DNA of 37,739 nt from an uncultured Lachnospiraceae bacterium (GCA_902772635.1 CACYBK010000147.1:1-37739), one strand, 5' to 3'; numbered from the stretch's first letter, positions 16,878-24,950 are shown. The notes: generated from the letters alone by a model not told the origin. A program made the numbers and translations.

Positions 16878-17456
16878 ATGGTTGTTGCAAAACAGATGGA
16901 TGTCCGGGCTAATATAAAAAAATATTTTGACATTGCATTCGATGGGGAGCCTGTTATTGTACCGAGAAAAGAAAACAAAAACGTGATCATTATCTCCGAG
17001 TCAATCTATAATGAATTAATGGCAAATAGCCGGATGACATCTTATGCTGATCACATCGGCGGGATGATTTTTGAAAAAGGAAATCCTCCCGGTCGAAGCG
17101 TGGACAAAAACATGACTGAAGATGTCCGCGCCTTCAACCTGAACAAACTTGAGAAGATAAGTGAGCTGAAAAAAGGATGGAATGGAAACGGCGCCTTGCC
17201 TTTGCCAAAGAAACTGATCAAGCGGGTTGGTGCACTGCTTGATGCCCTTTGCATCCAACCGGAAATATTTCCAACAGCTCTCCAGACTATACAGTTCGAG
17301 TTTGACAACGCGCGGAGGGATCACATGGAGATAGAGATAGGCATGGATGACGAGGCAGAAGTTTTTATTGCCCGGTATGACGGAATAGAGTCGTTTGAAA
17401 ATATACCTGTAAGCGCAGAGGCTATTGATAACAGGGTGAGGGCTTTCTATGGATAA
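16878..17456 (+). CDS. Phd/YefM-like antitoxin fused to a GWNG domain
   Basis: A 192-residue protein starting at the ATG at 16878, preceded by GGGAGGGG; the earlier in-frame ATG at 16857 lacks a ribosome site. Residues 1-55 (VVAKQMDVRANIKKYFD, then NVIIISESIYNELMA) resemble the DNA-binding N-terminal domain of Phd/YefM antitoxins, which repress their own promoter. The C-terminal part contains LKKGWNGNGALPLPKKLI (W101) and QPEIFPTALQTIQFEF, a domain I believe recurs in Firmicute genes of unknown function. Its stop overlaps the next start by 8 nt, a spacing typical of toxin-antitoxin pairs. An antitoxin or autoregulator role is inference. Confidence 0.72.
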   Translation: MVVAKQMDVRANIKKYFDIAFDGEPVIVPRKENKNVIIISESIYNELMANSRMTSYADHIGGMIFEKGNPPGRSVDKNMTEDVRAFNLNKLEKISELKKGWNGNGALPLPKKLIKRVGALLDALCIQPEIFPTALQTIQFEFDNARRDHMEIEIGMDDEAEVFIARYDGIESFENIPVSAEAIDNRVRAFYG

Positions 17457-17814
17457 TGAATTCAAAAGCAATGAAAAGCTTTTCCGGGCTGTTTATCCAC
17501 CGGAGACTGCTCCTATGTTCTAGCGGCTTGACGGCAGTATTTCGTCCGCAGCTTTTGCAGATCCGAAAGGACTTTCCGTAGACAGGGAAGGGGAGCGGGA
17601 GACAAAAGATGCGGTTTCTTTCATGCAGAGCAGATTTCAGGGAAGGATAATATATGTCCGGGTAAAGAATTGCTCTGAGATCGGTGCGGTAGTCAAATAT
17701 CTCCCGTCAAAGTCTGATCCTTATCATTCTGAAATTCACGGGAGCGAGGGCACGGCTCTGCTGAGCAAATCCCAGCGCAGGCATTTATCCCAAAAGGCTG
17801 TGACCGTATATTAG
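17449..17814 (+). pseudogene. Putative toxin-like partner interrupted by an amber codon
   Basis: The reading frame starts at an ATG overlapping the antitoxin-like gene and would encode 121 residues, but codon 25 (17521-17523) is TAG, after PPETAPMF. The frame then stays open to TAG 17812-17814 with good coding character (IYVRVKNCSEIGAVVKYLPS; YHSEIHGSEG with H93, E95 and H97). A single TGG-to-TAG change would explain the stop. Translation could restart at ATG 17623, giving the last 63 residues, but no good ribosome site is seen there. It is either a recent pseudogene, a strain or sequencing variant, or a read-through gene. No known toxin family was recognised. Confidence 0.65.
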
Positions 17815-17825
17815 GGCTGATCTCC

Positions 17826-18002
17826 TTATATCAGATTGATCATCCCGATCAGCCCGAACATGGCAAGGCCAAGACTTGGCATTATTATACCGGGGAGATC
17901 CTGAAACCTGACAGGATCGATCTTCCGCAGTGTCAGTCCTATGATCAGAAATACGACCGGATTCAAAAGCACGCATATGACCGGCACATTCAGAGCGCCT
18001 TG
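17826..18002 (-). pseudogene. Remnant of a membrane-protein gene
   Basis: Read on the minus strand, 17826-18002 encodes about 58 codons of clear membrane-protein character (NVPVICVLLNPVVFLIIGLTL, then LPGIIMPSLGLAMFGLIGMI) ending at a TAA at 17826-17828. There is no plausible ATG/ribosome site, and the frame is closed upstream by a TGA just before this stretch. It looks like the decayed C-terminus of a permease-type gene. The promoter at 18000 lies at its broken edge. Confidence 0.4.
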
Positions 18003-18028
18003 TCAATTGCCATTCTCCGTCGTATAAT
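18000..18028 (+). promoter_or_regulatory. Near-consensus promoter giving a leaderless mRNA
   Basis: TTGTCA (18000-18005, 5 of 6), a 17-bp spacer and a perfect TATAAT (18023-18028). The expected transcription start is 18034-18036, while the first usable in-frame ATG is at 18036. Confidence 0.7.
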
Positions 18029-18035
18029 ACAAAGT

Positions 18036-18635
18036 ATGATAAAAGGCTTGGGTGACTACAATATTTTCAACGTTGACTATGGCGCTTTTTCGGGATCCGG
18101 AAGGGCTTCAAATGGTGCGCCTGCAGCGCCCGCCGCCGGAAGCCTTGAAAGGACAGCGGGAGCTGTCGGCGCTGTAAATGAAAATGCGCAGAGTGCCGCA
18201 GTAAATCCCAAAGAGGACGGCCACTCTCCCGATACTACCGTAAAGCCCGGAAAAAGGTCTTCGCCGGCGGAGTGCCAGACCTGCAAGGAAAGAAAGTATG
18301 TGGATGGTTCCGATGAAGGCGATGTATCCTTTAAAAGCCCCACGCACATTTCACCCAATTCCGCAGGAGCCGCTGTCAGGGCGCATGAGAACATGCATGT
18401 CCAGAACGCCTATCAGAAGGCCGGCAAGGAAGGCGGAAAGGTGCTTCAGGCCAGCGTTTCGATCCATACAGCGGTCTGCCCCGAGTGTGGCAGGGTCTAT
18501 GTCAGCGGCGGAGAAACAAAGACCGCGATCGCCTCACCCGTTGACGGCGCCGGGAATGACAAGAATCCCTACAGGCAGCAGGCGAAGGCGATAAACGCGC
18601 TCTTCAACGGAGCGAATGTAAATTACAGAGTCTGA
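18036..18635 (+). CDS. SprA-related putative zinc metalloprotein
   Basis: A 199-residue protein. After an Ala/Gly/Pro-rich linker (about residues 15-75) it has CQTC (80-83), YVDGSDEGDVSFKSPTHI, HENMH (117-121, an HExxH zincin-type motif) and CPEC (148-151) followed by GRVYVSGG. This layout matches the SprA-related family of putative metalloproteases known in many Firmicutes and proteobacteria; substrate unknown. No signal peptide is seen. The frame is open from a TTG at 18000, but that codon is the -35 box of a strong promoter, so the ATG at 18036 is chosen. No ribosome site precedes it, consistent with a leaderless transcript. A terminator follows at 18661. Confidence 0.8.
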   Translation: MIKGLGDYNIFNVDYGAFSGSGRASNGAPAAPAAGSLERTAGAVGAVNENAQSAAVNPKEDGHSPDTTVKPGKRSSPAECQTCKERKYVDGSDEGDVSFKSPTHISPNSAGAAVRAHENMHVQNAYQKAGKEGGKVLQASVSIHTAVCPECGRVYVSGGETKTAIASPVDGAGNDKNPYRQQAKAINALFNGANVNYRV

Positions 18636-18654
18636 TTTACAGGAGAAAGACGAA

Positions 18655-18688
18655 AAAAGGCCCGGGTGCACTGGTGCTCCCGGGTTTT
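18655..18688 (+). terminator. Rho-independent terminator after the SprA-related gene
   Basis: CCCGGGTGCAC, TG, GTGCTCCCGGG (18661-18684) forms an 11-bp stem with a single T-T mismatch. It is preceded by an A-run and followed by TTTTCC. It separates the SprA-related gene from the next operon. Confidence 0.75.
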
Positions 18689-18705
18689 CCTTTGAAAATA
18701 ATATC

Positions 18706-19218
18706 ATGATAGAATTCATTGTAAAGCTTAGATACAGGGATATTTACAGGTTCCTTATGTACAAGAATTACAGAAGCTCGCAGGGCATCACACCTATTAT
18801 CCTGGCGATCCTCGTAGTTCTTGTGGCTGCTTTTTCCTCCGGGAAGATACCGTTTCACTTTACGGTCATTTATTATATCTGCGCCGCGGTCTTTCTCGTT
18901 TACCAGCCGATACTCCTTTTTTTCCAGGCAAGGGCGCAGATCAAAAGGAACCTGGTGCTTTCAAATCCTATCCGCTACGAATTTTCCGAGGAAGGCATCA
19001 AGGCCGTATCGGGCGCAGTCATCGAGGATAATGTGATCGAGATGCCTTGGGATGAGATACTGATGGTGCGGGAGACAAGGAGCGAGCTTTTCATATTCAG
19101 AGACAAGGAAAACGCCTTTGTGCTTCCGAAGGACGCGACAGAAGGCCTGCTTCGAAAGATCAAAAAACTGATCCGGGATATGATGCATCACGGTGATGTT
19201 TCGTTTTTGAAAAGATAA
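18706..19218 (+). CDS. YcxB-like membrane protein
   Basis: A 170-residue protein with an N-terminal cytosolic stretch (FIVKLRYRDIYRFLMYKN), two membrane segments (about residues 28-46 and 50-70) and a C-terminal soluble part with YEFSEEGIKAVSG, then MPWDEILMVRETRSELFIF and VLPKDA, the signature of YcxB-like proteins (function unknown, PH-like C-terminal fold). The ATG lies only 18 nt after the terminator's T-run, and no good ribosome site is seen. Its TAA overlaps the tsaE start by one base, so it appears to head the t6A gene cluster. Confidence 0.82.
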   Translation: MIEFIVKLRYRDIYRFLMYKNYRSSQGITPIILAILVVLVAAFSSGKIPFHFTVIYYICAAVFLVYQPILLFFQARAQIKRNLVLSNPIRYEFSEEGIKAVSGAVIEDNVIEMPWDEILMVRETRSELFIFRDKENAFVLPKDATEGLLRKIKKLIRDMMHHGDVSFLKR

Positions 19219-19658
19219 TGATCATGGAAAAGAAACTGGAATCAGCTTCGCCCGATGAGACGGAGTCTATAGCGATAGAATTAGCAAAAGAAGCAAAGGC
19301 GGGCAGCATTTATACTCTCTCCGGGGATCTTGGCGTGGGAAAGACCGTCTTTGCAAGGGGCTTTGCAAGAGGACTCGGGATAATGTCTCCTGTCACAAGC
19401 CCGACCTTTACTCTGGTGAATGAGTACAGGAAAGGCAGGCTTCCTCTTTACCATTTCGACGTTTACCGGTTGGGAGAGGCTGAAGAGCTTTACGATACAG
19501 GCTTTGAGGATTATCTTGAAAACGGCGGGGTAGTTCTCATCGAATGGGCGGAAAGAATAGAGGAGCTTTTGCCGCGGCCTTATTTTTATATTTCAATAGA
19601 AAAGGACCTCTCAAGAGGAGAGGATTTTCGTCTGATCACTTTGAAAGAGATGCAATGA
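19218..19658 (+). CDS. tsaE: tRNA t6A-modification ATPase TsaE
   Basis: A 146-residue P-loop protein that works with TsaB and TsaD to make N6-threonylcarbamoyladenosine (t6A) at position 37 of tRNAs reading ANN codons. The Walker A motif GDLGVGKT, switch region SPTFTLVNEY, YHFDVYRL and LIEWAERIEELL are all present and diagnostic. The ATG at 19218 is in the TAATG overlap with the previous gene; ATG 19224 is an alternative. Its stop overlaps the tsaB start (ATGA). Confidence 0.96.
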   Translation: MIMEKKLESASPDETESIAIELAKEAKAGSIYTLSGDLGVGKTVFARGFARGLGIMSPVTSPTFTLVNEYRKGRLPLYHFDVYRLGEAEELYDTGFEDYLENGGVVLIEWAERIEELLPRPYFYISIEKDLSRGEDFRLITLKEMQ

Positions 19659-20374
19659 AGATACTTTCGATAGATACAAGCGGGCTCTGCTGCACGGCAG
19701 CAGTTATGGAGGATAATATCCTCCGGGCCTCATATACAGTGGATTTCAAAAAGACGCACTCAGAGACGCTGCTTCCCATGATAGACAGCCTTTTTGAGAC
19801 CACAGGGATAATGAAAAAGGAGATCGATCTGATAGCCTGCGCATCCGGACCCGGCTCATTTACCGGCCTTCGGATAGGAGCCGCGACAGCAAAGGGGATA
19901 GCCCTTGCGCTCGACAAACCGATTATTCCGGTGCCCACCCTTCTTTCGCTTTCCTACAACGCCTGCCTGTCGAATATGGATATTGTTCCGATGATGGATG
20001 CAAGAAGGGGCCAGGTATACACAGGTATATACCGCTATGAATGTGGCGGCATTGCCCTGCCAAAGATCGTGCTTGAGCAGTGCGCGATCCCTCTTGAGGA
20101 GCTCATCGAATTCATAAACGAGAACGGACATGGCGTATTGTTTTTGGGAGACGCTGTGCCGGTCTTCAAAGAAAAGATAGAAGATCTTGTGAAAACAGAT
20201 CGTTCCTTTGCACCGGTCTTTCTTTCAAGACAGAGAGCCGGGGCCCTCGCAGAAGTCGCGCTCCTTCTGTATAATGATGGTAAAGCAGTTTCGGCGGATG
20301 ATTTCAGGCCGGATTATCTTCGGCTTTCCCAGGCAGAAAGGGAGCGGCTTGAAAGGGAAAACAAGGATCATTGA
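19655..20374 (+). CDS. tsaB: tRNA t6A-modification protein TsaB
   Basis: A 239-residue ASKHA-fold protein, the inactive paralogue that dimerises with TsaD in the threonylcarbamoyl-transfer complex. The start MKILSIDTSG and the block CASGPGSFTGLRIGAATAKG (about 60-80) are family hallmarks, as is PIIPVPTLLSLS. The ATG at 19655 overlaps the tsaE stop by 4 nt; a longer upstream reading frame inside tsaE is not the true start. The TGA stop is directly followed by the rimI leader. Confidence 0.96.
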   Translation: MKILSIDTSGLCCTAAVMEDNILRASYTVDFKKTHSETLLPMIDSLFETTGIMKKEIDLIACASGPGSFTGLRIGAATAKGIALALDKPIIPVPTLLSLSYNACLSNMDIVPMMDARRGQVYTGIYRYECGGIALPKIVLEQCAIPLEELIEFINENGHGVLFLGDAVPVFKEKIEDLVKTDRSFAPVFLSRQRAGALAEVALLLYNDGKAVSADDFRPDYLRLSQAERERLERENKDH

Positions 20375-20388
20375 TCGGGGGATGTGCC

Positions 20389-20853
20389 ATGATAGAAGAT
20401 GAATACAAGGTAAGGCTTATTTTTGATGAAGAACTCGATGCCGCAGCGGAGCTTTCAGCAGCAGTTTTTGGTGATCAGGGCTACAGCAGGCGGGATTTTT
20501 TTGAAGCCGTAAAGGGCGGAAACGCTCTGGTGCTCGGGATTTTTTCACGCGAAGATATGAGTATAAAGGGCTATGGAGTGTTTTATCATTCCGCGGATCA
20601 GGCGGAGATCAACAGCCTTGCCATAGCAGCGGATCAAAGGAGAAAAGGACTTGGCACATTTCTTTTGAAAAAGGCGGCCGGCATATTGAAGGAGGGCGGC
20701 GCGAAGAAGCTCTTCCTTGAAGTCCGGCGTTCAAACGAAGGTGCCATCAAATTCTATGAGAGGCACCGTTTCCTGATGTCTGATGTTCGGAGAAATTTCT
20801 ATGATTCTCCTAAGGAGGACGCTCTCGTGATGGTAAAGGTTCTTAAACTTTAG
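20389..20853 (+). CDS. rimI: Ribosomal-protein-alanine N-acetyltransferase RimI-like
   Basis: A 154-residue GNAT acetyltransferase. The acetyl-CoA-binding motif appears as AADQRRKGLGTFLL (Q/RxxGxG/A), with the preceding strand INSLAIA and the later NEGAIKFYERHRF, as in RimI, which acetylates the N-terminus of ribosomal protein S18 and possibly other targets. ATG 20389 is preceded 6 nt upstream by GGGGGA; an upstream TTG (20371) is less likely. rimI is a common neighbour of tsaB and tsaD, which supports the call. Confidence 0.88.
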   Translation: MIEDEYKVRLIFDEELDAAAELSAAVFGDQGYSRRDFFEAVKGGNALVLGIFSREDMSIKGYGVFYHSADQAEINSLAIAADQRRKGLGTFLLKKAAGILKEGGAKKLFLEVRRSNEGAIKFYERHRFLMSDVRRNFYDSPKEDALVMVKVLKL

Positions 20854-20868
20854 TATGGAGTATGAATA

Positions 20869-21789
20869 ATGCTTGACGTTTCACTTCTTGGTACAGCCGG
20901 GATGATGCCCCTCCCCTACAGGTTCCTGACCTCACTGATGGCACGCTACAACGGCTCCGATCTTTTGATAGACTGCGGTGAAGGGACCCAGGTCGCGATA
21001 GCCAAAAAGGGCTGGAGCCCCCATTCCATCGACACGCTGCTTTTGACACATTATCATGCAGACCATGTCAGCGGACTTCCGGGCCTTCTCCTTTCAATGG
21101 CAAACGGGGAAAAGACGAGTCCGCTTTCTATATACGGTCCCAAAGGTCTTTCAAGGATAGTAAATTCGCTACTTGTGATCGCGCCCGACCTTCCGTTTGA
21201 AATTGTCCTTCACGAGATAAATACCCCAACTCTTGAATTTTCCTCAAAGGGCTTTGATATAAAGGCGTTCCGCGTAAATCATAATGTGACCTGCTACGGC
21301 TATTCCCTTTCGGTGAAGCGTCTTCCAAAGTTTGATCTTGAAGCCGCAAAGAAAAAAAACATACCCCTCAAATTCTGGAATGCCCTTCAGCACGGGCAGG
21401 ACTGCACCGATGACGACGGAACCGTTTATACTCCTTCAATGGTAATGGGCCCGCCGAGGAAGGGGCTGAAGGTCACTTATACTACGGATACGAGGCCCTG
21501 CCAGAGCATTATCGATAATGCGGCGGAGTCCGATCTTTTCATCTGCGAGGGGATGTACGCGGAAAAGGAAAAGAAAGATAATGCGAAAAAGAATAAGCAC
21601 ATGATGTTTTCTGAGGCTGCGGCTCTGGCGAGAGACGCTTCAGTGAAGGAACTTTGGCTTACACATTTTTCACCTTCTCTCATGGGTGCCGACAAATACA
21701 TGGGCGGCATCAGGAAGATATTCAAGAATACTCATCTCGGGAAGGACGGGCTTACAAAGGAACTCAAATTCGAGGACGAAGAGGAATGA
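20869..21789 (+). CDS. rnz: Ribonuclease Z
   Basis: A 306-residue metallo-beta-lactamase-fold endonuclease that removes 3' trailers from tRNA precursors. Hallmarks are LLGTAGMMPLP at the N-terminus, LIDCGEGTQ, the zinc motif THYHADHVSGLPGLL, YTTDTRPC near residue 205 and LWLTHFSP at the end. Length fits bacterial RNase Z. It stands between rimI and tsaD, so tRNA maturation and modification genes share an operon. The next gene follows after 1 nt. Confidence 0.95.
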   Translation: MLDVSLLGTAGMMPLPYRFLTSLMARYNGSDLLIDCGEGTQVAIAKKGWSPHSIDTLLLTHYHADHVSGLPGLLLSMANGEKTSPLSIYGPKGLSRIVNSLLVIAPDLPFEIVLHEINTPTLEFSSKGFDIKAFRVNHNVTCYGYSLSVKRLPKFDLEAAKKKNIPLKFWNALQHGQDCTDDDGTVYTPSMVMGPPRKGLKVTYTTDTRPCQSIIDNAAESDLFICEGMYAEKEKKDNAKKNKHMMFSEAAALARDASVKELWLTHFSPSLMGADKYMGGIRKIFKNTHLGKDGLTKELKFEDEEE

Positions 21790-21790
21790 T

Positions 21791-22417
21791 ATGAAGACAG
21801 TTGTTCGGACAATAATATTCGGATTGATAATTGCCGCGCTCATCGTTGCCTTTTATTTTTATCTTTCGAACCGCACTTCTTCAAATGAGGAGAAGGGGCA
21901 GGACGTAGCGCGCACAGAGCTTGAGACCGTGCTTTCGAAGGACATTTCAAAAGATTATCCGGGAACACCGAGGGCAGTGATCAAGTGGCACAATAGGATA
22001 CTCCAGCTTTATTACAATGGTAAGGTCGAGAACGCTGACATCACAAGGCTCTGCGACCAGGATATGCTGCTCTGGGATGCCGACCTTCTTCAGCTGAATC
22101 CGAGGGAGGTATATCTCAATACCTTAAACGGCAGCATTGCGGACTTTCGTGCACACGGCAGAAAGATCCAGTCCTCCGACGTTGCGGATACGGATGATGT
22201 CAGATATTCAAAGAAGGATGGAAGAAATCTTTCTTATGTGATCGCAACCTATTTCATTACCGAAGGAAGCGGCTATACGAGGATATATCAGAATTACTGC
22301 ATGAGGCAGGATTCAGCGGGAAGGTGGAAGATACTTGCGTTCCAGCTTTGCGACAGTGTCGGAAATCCGGTAAGTGAAGGGAATGCGATAGACCTTCTTC
22401 AAGGGGCGATGCAATGA
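21791..22417 (+). CDS. Hypothetical single-pass membrane protein inside the t6A operon
   Basis: A 208-residue protein with an N-terminal membrane segment (about residues 8-26: [18 protein letters not shown]) and a presumed extracytoplasmic domain ([30 protein letters not shown], quoted here as starting and ending motifs of the region). It may be one of the conserved Lachnospiraceae hypothetical proteins (DUF6715-like, unverified). The ATG at 21791 follows GAGGAATG directly after the rnz stop. Its own stop overlaps tsaD by 4 nt. Tight coupling indicates a stable place in this operon; function is unknown. Confidence 0.8.
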   Translation: MKTVVRTIIFGLIIAALIVAFYFYLSNRTSSNEEKGQDVARTELETVLSKDISKDYPGTPRAVIKWHNRILQLYYNGKVENADITRLCDQDMLLWDADLLQLNPREVYLNTLNGSIADFRAHGRKIQSSDVADTDDVRYSKKDGRNLSYVIATYFITEGSGYTRIYQNYCMRQDSAGRWKILAFQLCDSVGNPVSEGNAIDLLQGAMQ

Positions 22418-23526
22418 AGATACTTGCGATAGAATCCTCCTGCGACGAGACTGCGGCCGCTGTTGTAGTTGACGGGAGAGTTGTAAGAAGCAATATAATA
22501 TCCACCCAGATCCCCATCCATACGCTCTATGGCGGCGTGGTTCCGGAGATCGCGAGCAGGAAGCATATTGAAAGAGTAAACCAGGTCATAAGGAAGGCGC
22601 TTTCCGATGCGGGAGAAACCGTTGACTCGATAGACGCTGTCGCTGTGACATATGGCCCCGGTCTTGTCGGCGCGCTCCTCGTGGGACTTAATGCCGCAAA
22701 AGCAATTGCCTGGGCTGCCGATAAGCCGCTCATCGGAGTCAATCATATCGAAGGGCATATAGCTGCAAATTTCATTGAGAATAAGGATCTTAACCCGCCT
22801 TTCCTCTGCCTTGTTGTGAGCGGCGGACATACCCATCTTGTTCGTGTTCTTGACTTTGGAAAATACGAGATACTTGGCCGGACTGTTGATGATGCGGCAG
22901 GCGAGGCCTTTGACAAGATCGCAAGGGTAATAGGTCTTGGATATCCCGGCGGCCCGAAGATAGAGGAGGACGCGCGCGCCGGAGATCCGAGCGCATATCA
23001 TTTTCCTCTTGCTCATGTGAGAGGTTCGGAATATGATTTTTCATTCTCAGGTCTCAAGTCTGCAGTTTTGAATTTCCTGAATTCAGAGGCTATGAAGGTT
23101 GATGCTGCAAAGCGCCGTGAGACCTTGCTTTCAGACAGCGCCCATTCAAAAAGCGGTGTCGGCGATATTCCGCTCGTTGACGGAAAGCTCTTTGGAACGA
23201 TAAAAAGAAGCGATCTTTCAGCCTCATTCCAGAAGGCGGTTGTTGATGCTCTGACAACCCGTGCTTTTCTTGCAGCTGAAAATGAAGGCGAAAAAAGGAT
23301 AGCGCTCGCAGGCGGCGTTGCAGCAAATTTCAGTCTCCAAAACGCGATGAGGGAGGAAGCAAAGAAGAGGGGGATCGAATTTTTCTGTCCTTCAAAGATC
23401 CTTTGCACTGACAACGCCGCAATGATAGGCTGCGCGGGATATTACGAGCTTATGAAGGGACGAAGGAGTCCATTATCTTTGAATGCGATCTCTGATCTTC
23501 CCATAGGAGCCTCGAATGGAGAATAA
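22414..23526 (+). CDS. tsaD: tRNA N6-adenosine threonylcarbamoyltransferase TsaD
   Basis: A 370-residue catalytic subunit for t6A37 synthesis. [15 protein letters not shown] at the N-terminus, the metal-binding HIEGH, SGGHTHL, LGYPGGP and LAGGVAAN are canonical. The protein is somewhat longer than usual (about 340): an extra hydrophilic stretch lies around residues 225-265, between [13 protein letters not shown] and [12 protein letters not shown]. It overlaps the upstream gene by 4 nt and the downstream ispD by 11 nt. Confidence 0.97.
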   Translation: MKILAIESSCDETAAAVVVDGRVVRSNIISTQIPIHTLYGGVVPEIASRKHIERVNQVIRKALSDAGETVDSIDAVAVTYGPGLVGALLVGLNAAKAIAWAADKPLIGVNHIEGHIAANFIENKDLNPPFLCLVVSGGHTHLVRVLDFGKYEILGRTVDDAAGEAFDKIARVIGLGYPGGPKIEEDARAGDPSAYHFPLAHVRGSEYDFSFSGLKSAVLNFLNSEAMKVDAAKRRETLLSDSAHSKSGVGDIPLVDGKLFGTIKRSDLSASFQKAVVDALTTRAFLAAENEGEKRIALAGGVAANFSLQNAMREEAKKRGIEFFCPSKILCTDNAAMIGCAGYYELMKGRRSPLSLNAISDLPIGASNGE

Positions 23527-24217
23527 TGATCTTTCTCTCGTCATAGCTGCCGGCGGAAGCGGAAGCCGCATGAAGACTGATACAAAAAAGCAGCTCATAA
23601 TGTGGAAGGGACATCCGCTCATCTATCATTCACTTCGCGCCTTTTTTGAATGCGGGATCAGGCATGCTGTGATAGTCTGCCCGAAGGGTGAGAAGGAAAT
23701 GTATGAAGAGCTTTTTGTAAAGGGTGATGAAAATCTGATCTCAAAAGAACTTCTTGTTGCAGTTACAGAGGGCGGAGCCGAAAGATATGATTCCGTATAT
23801 CAGGGGCTTTTGCATATCGACAACCCCTTTGTGATGATCCATGACGCGGCGCGCCCCTTTGTGTCGCATGAGATCATTTCAAATGTGATAAATGACACAA
23901 GGAAATATCTTGCGGCGATCGCTGCGGTTCCCGTGAAGGATACGATAAAGATAATTGATAATAACGGCTTTTGCGCTGACACACCGGACCGGCGTCTTCT
24001 CTACGCGGTGCAGACGCCGCAGGGTTTTCGGACAGACATTCTGAAAACAGCCTATGACCTTTTTTTTGAAGAGAGAAAGAAAGATAATACACTCCACATC
24101 ACAGATGATGCAATGGTCGTGGAAAGGTATACGGATCTGAAGGTATATCTTTCAAAGGGGGAGTACGGGAATATGAAGATCACGACTCCGGAGGATCTGC
24201 GATTGCTGGCTCTGTAG
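23516..24217 (+). CDS. ispD: 2-C-methyl-D-erythritol 4-phosphate cytidylyltransferase
   Basis: A 233-residue enzyme that makes CDP-methylerythritol from MEP and CTP in the non-mevalonate isoprenoid pathway. The nucleotide-binding loop reads [41 protein letters not shown] and TDDAMVVE follow in the usual order. The start lies 11 nt inside tsaD behind AGGAG, so it is coupled to the t6A operon. The stop is followed after one base by an interrupted hairpin repeat. Confidence 0.95.
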   Translation: MENNDLSLVIAAGGSGSRMKTDTKKQLIMWKGHPLIYHSLRAFFECGIRHAVIVCPKGEKEMYEELFVKGDENLISKELLVAVTEGGAERYDSVYQGLLHIDNPFVMIHDAARPFVSHEIISNVINDTRKYLAAIAAVPVKDTIKIIDNNGFCADTPDRRLLYAVQTPQGFRTDILKTAYDLFFEERKKDNTLHITDDAMVVERYTDLKVYLSKGEYGNMKITTPEDLRLLAL

Positions 24218-24218
24218 C

Positions 24219-24481
24219 AAAATGGTCCCTTGACTCTACGATGACACTAAACTCGCTTTGCTACGACGCTACTAAACTCGCTGACGCTCCGACGCCACTA
24301 AACTCGCACTTACGTGCTCGTTAAGTGGCCCTGTACCGATTTCTCTAACTTCACTTACGATGACACTAAACTCGCTTCGCTCGTTAAGTGTCCCTGTACC
24401 GATTTCTCTAACTTCACTTCGTTCAGTAAGAGAAATCATGTCGTTCAGTAAGAGAAATCATGCGTCCCCAGGGATCATTTT
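24219..24481 (+). repeat. Hairpin repeat copy 6, split by an insertion
   Basis: The left part AAAATGGTCCCT plus TGACTC (24219-24236) and the right part CGTCCCC plus AGGGATCATT (24463-24479) make one complete single-module repeat when joined, with loop TGACTCCGTCCCC. The 226 bp between them (24237-24462) are a foreign repeat cluster. No bases of the loop are lost or visibly duplicated. It lies between ispD and dtd. Confidence 0.85.
24237..24462 (+). repeat. 226-bp nested repeat cluster inserted in a hairpin loop
   Basis: The block has four copies of ACTAAACTCGC (three before 24320, one near 24365), two copies of CTGTACCGATTTCTCTAACT and two tandem copies of GTTCAGTAAGAGAAATCATG near the right end. 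GATTTCTCT and AGAGAAATC form inverted arms, as do variants of CACTAAACTCGC and GCTCGTTAAGTG. No convincing gene is present. It resembles a small non-autonomous element that has been duplicated internally. Confidence 0.8.
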
Positions 24482-24503
24482 TGATAATGAAAAGGAAACA
24501 GAA

Positions 24504-24950
24504 ATGAAGATAGTAATACAAAGAGTATCAAGTGCCTCGGTTGAGATCGAGGGAAAGACAGTCGGGAAGATAGGAAAAGGTTATCTCGTCCTTCTGGGGA
24601 TAGGACATGAGGATAATGAAAAGACCTGCGACAGGTTTCTTTCAAAGCTCCTCAAGATGCGGATCTTTGAGGATGAGAATGGAAAGACCAATCTTTCGCT
24701 ATTTGATGTTTCGGGGGAGCTTCTCATAGTGTCGCAGTTTACTCTCTACGCAGATTTGAAAGGACAGAACCGTCCCGGTTTCACGAAGGCAGCAGGACCC
24801 GAGGAGGCAGAGAGGCTCTATGACTATTTTGTATGTGAAGCGAGAAAGTCGGTTCAAAAGGTTGAGACAGGCGAGTTCGGTGCCGACATGAAGGTCTCCC
24901 TCACAAACGACGGGCCTTTCACGATAGTGCTTGATGAGACGCAGGTGTAA
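24504..24950 (+). CDS. dtd: D-aminoacyl-tRNA deacylase
   Basis: A 148-residue enzyme that hydrolyses D-amino acids (and glycine) mischarged on t[20 protein letters not shown] at the N-terminus, the catalytic SQFTLYAD and the cross-subunit Gly-Pro motif region RPGFTKAA (here Arg-Pro-Gly rather than the usual Gly-Pro order assignment, so exact motif numbering is not claimed) identify DTD. The [11 protein letters not shown] end is also typical. The ATG 24504 is chosen because the family starts with MK-x-V-x-QRV; an upstream in-frame extension from 24360 would run through the repeat cluster. Confidence 0.95.
   Translation: MKIVIQRVSSASVEIEGKTVGKIGKGYLVLLGIGHEDNEKTCDRFLSKLLKMRIFEDENGKTNLSLFDVSGELLIVSQFTLYADLKGQNRPGFTKAAGPEEAERLYDYFVCEARKSVQKVETGEFGADMKVSLTNDGPFTIVLDETQV

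Noticed and set aside
18077..18394. 105-residue minus-strand frame inside the SprA-related gene
   Set aside because: Antisense shadow of a gene with clear HExxH and CxxC motifs.
24360..24503. N-terminal extension of dtd through the repeat cluster
   Set aside because: DTD proteins start at the ATG at 24504; the extension is translated repeat DNA.
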